From: JBDHRG01 sp039807445
GTDB lineage: Bacteria; Pseudomonadota; Gammaproteobacteria; Competibacterales; Competibacteraceae
Reading direction: 5' to 3'
DNA length: 6,138 nucleotides
Assembly: GCA_039807445.1 (NCBI GenBank)
Contig: JBDHRG010000215.1
Span: forward strand, 1-6,138
Shown: in pieces, positions 5,981 to 6,138 of the stretch
Numbering within the stretch: the stretch's first letter is position 1
Layout of the letters: each line of letters begins with the position of its first letter
Translations under genes and position numbers: made by a program
Notes under the pieces: generated by a model
What the model saw: only the letters and a program-made list of their open reading frames with translations
Told to the model about the DNA's origin: nothing
Databases searched by the model: none

Positions 5981-6033
5981 CCGGGAATAAGGAGCGATGG
6001 TACCAATCACCATTCGTCATATGCTTATCCCGG
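5981..6033. promoter_or_regulatory. AT-rich interrupted dyad upstream of the tauE-family gene, candidate operator
   Basis: CCGGGAATAAG (5981-5991) and CTTATCCCGG (6024-6033) are inverted copies differing by one extra A. Between them lies a smaller dyad, ATGGT (5997-6001) with ACCAT (6009-6013). The segment is much richer in A and T than its surroundings and lies 82-134 bases upstream of GTG 5899, where a LysR-type activator would bind. Given the sulfur-related neighbours, CysB or a relative is a reasonable guess but is not shown. The dyad could also act as a 3' hairpin for the gene ending at 6047; no T run follows it on the minus strand, so an intrinsic terminator is unlikely. Confidence 0.45.
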
Positions 6034-6046
6034 ACCCGGGCGGCAC

Positions 6047-6138
6047 TCACCGCCCCCCCTGCCCCTTCTTGTAGGCGTACTGGTAGACGTACTTGCCGGC
6101 GCCGTAGCGGCTGCCGATCTTGCGCACGTCGTTGAACA
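6047..6138 (-). CDS. C-terminal end of an unrecognised protein, cut by the window edge
   Basis: The last 29 codons and TGA stop (6049-6047) of a gene that begins outside the window. The reading is FNDVRKIGSRYGAGKYVYQY followed by AYKKGQGGR. Nearly every codon ends in G or C, as in the other genes here, and the other frames lack this pattern, which supports real coding. The tail is rich in Lys, Arg and Tyr and ends in a Gly/Arg-rich stretch. I do not recognise the family. A run of seven C on the plus strand (6053-6059) lies four codons before the stop, so a length change there would alter the final residues. Confidence 0.6.
   Translation of the reverse strand, partial: FNDVRKIGSRYGAGKYVYQYAYKKGQGGR

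Noticed and set aside
5900..6013. N-terminal extension of the TauE/SafE protein to ATG 6013
   Set aside because: The added 38 residues are charged, run through the candidate operator and lack the good ribosome binding site present at GTG 5899.
1..6138. CRISPR arrays, insertion sequences, tRNA or rRNA genes, att sites
   Set aside because: No regularly spaced repeats, transposase or integrase coding, tRNA-like fold or rRNA sequence was found on reading both strands.

Overview
The window is very GC-rich, and every recognisable gene is on the minus strand. Its gene content is ordinary proteobacterial: a SLC13-type permease, a type II toxin-antitoxin pair, a fused ATP sulfurylase/APS kinase, and a TauE/SafE permease. 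The base composition, the purine-rich ribosome binding sites, the heavy use of G or C at third codon positions and the Sat-CysC fusion suggest a betaproteobacterium (for example a Rhodocyclales-type organism) or a related gammaproteobacterium. That placement is an inference; no marker gene is present.

Layout in transcription order (right to left): the last 29 codons of an unrecognised gene (6138-6047); a 147-base gap holding an AT-rich interrupted dyad, a candidate operator; a TauE/SafE permease starting at GTG 5899; a 205-base gap with a REP-like pair of hairpins; a bifunctional sulfate adenylyltransferase/adenylylsulfate kinase from ATG 4929 to 3217; a gap with a strong hairpin and a small tandem repeat; a perfect 23-base palindrome directly upstream of a Phd/YefM-type antitoxin and PIN-domain toxin operon (3004-2315) with a 3-base gene gap; a possible terminator; 533 bases without a convincing gene; and a SLC13-family permease with two RCK_C (TrkA_C) domains, starting at 1781 and running off the left edge probably within a few residues of its end.

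Three of the four identified functions fit one theme. The SLC13/RCK_C permease could import sulfate. Sat-CysC activates sulfate to APS and then PAPS. TauE/SafE proteins move sulfite, sulfonates or related anions. The toxin-antitoxin cassette, with its own operator, sits between the permease and the activation enzyme and looks like an independent insertion. I see no clearly undescribed system. The points most worth following are the perfect operator palindrome, the structured repeat between tauE and sat-cysC, the dyad upstream of tauE, and a duplicated start-codon region upstream of the permease.
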